Below the pieces are notes generated by a model, which saw only the letters and a list, made by a program, of their open reading frames with translations, did no database searches and was not told where the DNA came from. DNA of 64,000 nt from Paenibacillus sp. SYP-B3998. Lineage in GTDB: Bacteria > Bacillota > Bacilli > Paenibacillales > NBRC-103111. Positions 62,413-64,000 of the stretch are shown here, piece after piece (within the stretch, counting starts at the first letter, position 1; the number at the start of each line of letters is the position of its first letter). The stretch lies in assembly GCF_010820665.1 (NCBI RefSeq), contig NZ_JAAIKC010000001.1:1509417-1573416 (forward strand), given 5' to 3'. Position numbers and translations under genes: made by a program.

Positions 62413-62424
62413 TTCTAATCTCAC

Positions 62425-62853
62425 TCCAATTGTTGGTTTCGTATAGACGAAATATCACTTTACCAAAAATAATACCAAGAACAAATGTTCTATGTCAACG
62501 AAACATTTTCCAGCTAAAAAGACGAACAGTGCATAGTTGCGTTCATATTTCAGATGACAAAGAGGAACACATCTCCAATTACCCAGTTTGAAAGTTGATA
62601 ACCCGGCAATATCGTAAATAATATCTGTTGACACGAAAGTAATTAGGTGCCATACTATAAATATAAACAACGAAAATAAAGCTATTAGAGACAGTTGGTT
62701 TATCAACAGGGCGATATCTTTTGTTGGCAGACCTTCATGGAAACATCAGTAAGGAGTAAAACGGGCTAGTGATGCTAGCCCATTTTCATCCTCATATAGT
62801 TAGGAACCTAATTATATGAGCTGAACGTTTAAACAAAAGAAAGGAGTAGCTAA
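62425..62853. other. Intergenic region with a hairpin and no confident gene
   Basis: A minus-strand frame (62706-62455, 83 codons, hydrophobic N-terminus) exists but has no ribosome binding site. On the plus strand GGGCTAG TGATG CTAGCCC (62764-62782) is a perfect hairpin followed by ATTTTC, terminator-like although no gene precedes it. AAAGGAG of the next gene is at the right end. Confidence 0.35.
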
Positions 62854-63366
62854 ATGAACAAGACGAATTACCCGAATCAGACAGACGGTGCTTACGGGAT
62901 CAAACCTGCTGTTTCCAAGGCAAAGTCATTTGTATTGTGGCGTGAAGTTGTAATGGCCTATGCAGCCCCTGCGATTATGGCAGGTATCGGGGGATTGGTC
63001 ACTGCCGACAAAGGCCTTCAATTAGGTGCATTGACCACAATTGGAGGAACATCGGCCTTGGTCGCTTTGATGCTTGGCCTTTGGTTGCAAAGCCGAGGAG
63101 GCCGTAATCAGTGGATTATCGGCACACCTCACTTGGGAGTGGTAGCGATGTTCGCGTTGGCAGGGGCTTGGTTCGGCCTATTCGCCGCATGGGTGACATC
63201 TGATTTGCTGGGAGATATGATTTCGATCAATCACTTGGCTTGGGTCGGTCGTGTCTGGATCGATTTCCCGTTATCTGGATTTATAGCAAGCACGATAGTG
63301 ACATGGCGGTGGCGACTTGCCGTTACAACAAATTTTCCATTCAAAGGAGACGGTAAAAGAGGATAG
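62854..63366 (+). CDS. Small multi-pass membrane protein of unknown function
   Basis: This 170-residue protein has a polar N-terminus of about 25 residues and four hydrophobic helices (MAYAAPAIMAGIGGLVTA; LTTIGGTSALVALMLGLWL; HLGVVAMFALAGAWFGLFAAWV; FPLSGFIASTIVTWRW). GAAAGGAG precedes the ATG. Its 3' end overlaps or abuts the NmrA-like coding frame, so the two are probably co-transcribed. No family is recognised. Confidence 0.8.
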   Translation: MNKTNYPNQTDGAYGIKPAVSKAKSFVLWREVVMAYAAPAIMAGIGGLVTADKGLQLGALTTIGGTSALVALMLGLWLQSRGGRNQWIIGTPHLGVVAMFALAGAWFGLFAAWVTSDLLGDMISINHLAWVGRVWIDFPLSGFIASTIVTWRWRLAVTTNFPFKGDGKRG

Positions 63367-63368
63367 TT

Positions 63369-64000
63369 ATTATTGGAGCAACAGGTACAATCGGTAGTGC
63401 GCTTTTGAAACGTTTGGTGGATCTTGGAGTCCCAGCCCGGGCACTGAGCAGAGAGCCTGAGAAGTTGCGTAATCAGATTGGGGATAAAGGTCGGTCTACG
63501 ATTGAGGTCGCATCGGCTGATGCTTCCGATCCTGAATCGCTGCGTCGCGCATTTGCAGGAGCTAGCCAACTTTTTCTTGCAATGTCCAACAGTCCAAGAC
63601 AAATCGAGTTGGAAACTTCAATCATTCACATTGCCATCGAAGCTAGCATCAGGCACATTGTAAAGATATCCAGCCCTGCCTTTGAGAAGATTGCCCCCGT
63701 CGCAGTGGCAGGCTGGCATCACGAAATTGAGAAAACCTTAAGCGAGTCTGGAATCACACACACTGTTCTGCGTCCTTATGCGTTTATGCAAAACTTACTG
63801 CGTCTTGCACCAACGGTCACGACACAAGATGTTTTCTTCGGCTCCATGGGCGATTCACCATGTAACTTCATCGATTGTCGCGATATCGCGGATGTTGCCG
63901 CAGAAGTTCTGACTAACCGAGAGGCATCAGGCCACATCTATACGCTTACCGGTTCGGAGATTTTCAGCTATCCTCAAATTGCGAGTAAACTATCCAGTCT
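63369..64000 (+). CDS. NmrA-like NAD(P)-binding protein, 3' end cut by window edge, no standard start codon
   Basis: The frame encodes VIIGATGTIGSALLKRLVDLGVPARALSR, the Rossmann start of NmrA/SDR-a5-type proteins. Then follow LFLAMSNSPRQIELETSIIHIAIEASIRHIVKIS, THTVLRPYAFMQNLL and FIDCRDIADVAAEVL, which are typical of NAD(P)-dependent quinone reductase/NmrA proteins. The frame is closed by a stop at 63354-63356 and has no ATG, GTG or TTG before the nucleotide-binding motif. AAGAGG at 63357-63362 could serve an ATA at 63363 or an ATT at 63369. Either a rare start is used or the gene has lost its start. It is complete on the 5' side and open at the right edge. Confidence 0.75.
   Translation, partial: MIGATGTIGSALLKRLVDLGVPARALSREPEKLRNQIGDKGRSTIEVASADASDPESLRRAFAGASQLFLAMSNSPRQIELETSIIHIAIEASIRHIVKISSPAFEKIAPVAVAGWHHEIEKTLSESGITHTVLRPYAFMQNLLRLAPTVTTQDVFFGSMGDSPCNFIDCRDIADVAAEVLTNREASGHIYTLTGSEIFSYPQIASKLSS

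Noticed and set aside
62455..62706. 83-codon minus-strand frame with a hydrophobic N-terminus
   Set aside because: It needs a TTG start without a ribosome binding site and shows no family signature. A fragment is possible, but support is too thin for a gene call.

Overview
The window looks like chromosomal DNA of a Paenibacillus-type member of the Bacillota. The signs are strong AGGAGG-type ribosome binding sites, frequent TTG and GTG starts, LplA/LplB/YtcP-type sugar ABC transporters beside YesM/YesN-type two-component systems, an SLH-anchored surface protein, catabolite-response (cre)-like sites, and a very high density of glycoside hydrolases. No canonical tRNA, rRNA, insertion sequence or CRISPR array was seen.

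1 to 31.1 kb is a carbohydrate-use locus. An AraC regulator (cut by the left edge) diverges from a GH2 enzyme. An esterase, a decayed sugar-binding lipoprotein gene, a GH95 fucosidase, a Gfo/Idh/MocA dehydrogenase, a GH31 enzyme and a cupin follow. Next come a YesN/YesM pair and the permease-permease-binding protein transporter it probably controls, then a second AraC regulator. A secreted FN3/CBM32 enzyme of unrecognised catalytic family opens the second half: a second GH95, an aldo/keto reductase, a GH29 fucosidase, a five-bladed-propeller glycosidase, a beta-helix protein and a GH105 unsaturated-uronyl hydrolase. Most enzymes lack signal peptides. The inferred scheme is outside cutting by the secreted enzyme, ABC import of oligosaccharides, and removal of fucose, galactose, xylose/glucose, acetyl and unsaturated uronic acid units inside the cell.

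31.1 to 43.6 kb holds surface and export functions: an SLH-domain giant protein, a CBM32-GH46 chitosanase, a secreted alpha/beta hydrolase, a MATE transporter, a membrane-anchored polysaccharide deacetylase on the minus strand, and a multicopper oxidase + ZIP transporter pair behind an unusual leader.

43.8 to 50.1 kb is an orphan binding protein - histidine kinase - response regulator set without permeases, followed by a secreted protein of unknown function. A fragment of a group II intron lies downstream. 50.5 to 54.6 kb is a more GC-rich four-gene operon (5-aminolevulinate-synthase-like enzyme, GNAT acetyltransferase, Gfo/Idh/MocA-type reductase, MFS exporter) that looks like a small acquired biosynthetic cluster.

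54.8 to 58.5 kb is a MarR regulator, an ArsA/Get3-type ATPase, two small proteins, a wrecked MarR gene and an SDR dehydrogenase, tied together by four copies of one palindrome (TACGAwAwCGTA). 58.7 to 60.7 kb is an iron-uptake module. A single 1971-nt open frame spans an AraC regulator and a siderophore-binding lipoprotein, but a perfect Fur box inside a near-consensus promoter sits within that frame, so it is probably two genes. The right end has MepB, a minus-strand GNAT, a small membrane protein and an NmrA-like protein that runs off the window and lacks an ordinary start codon.
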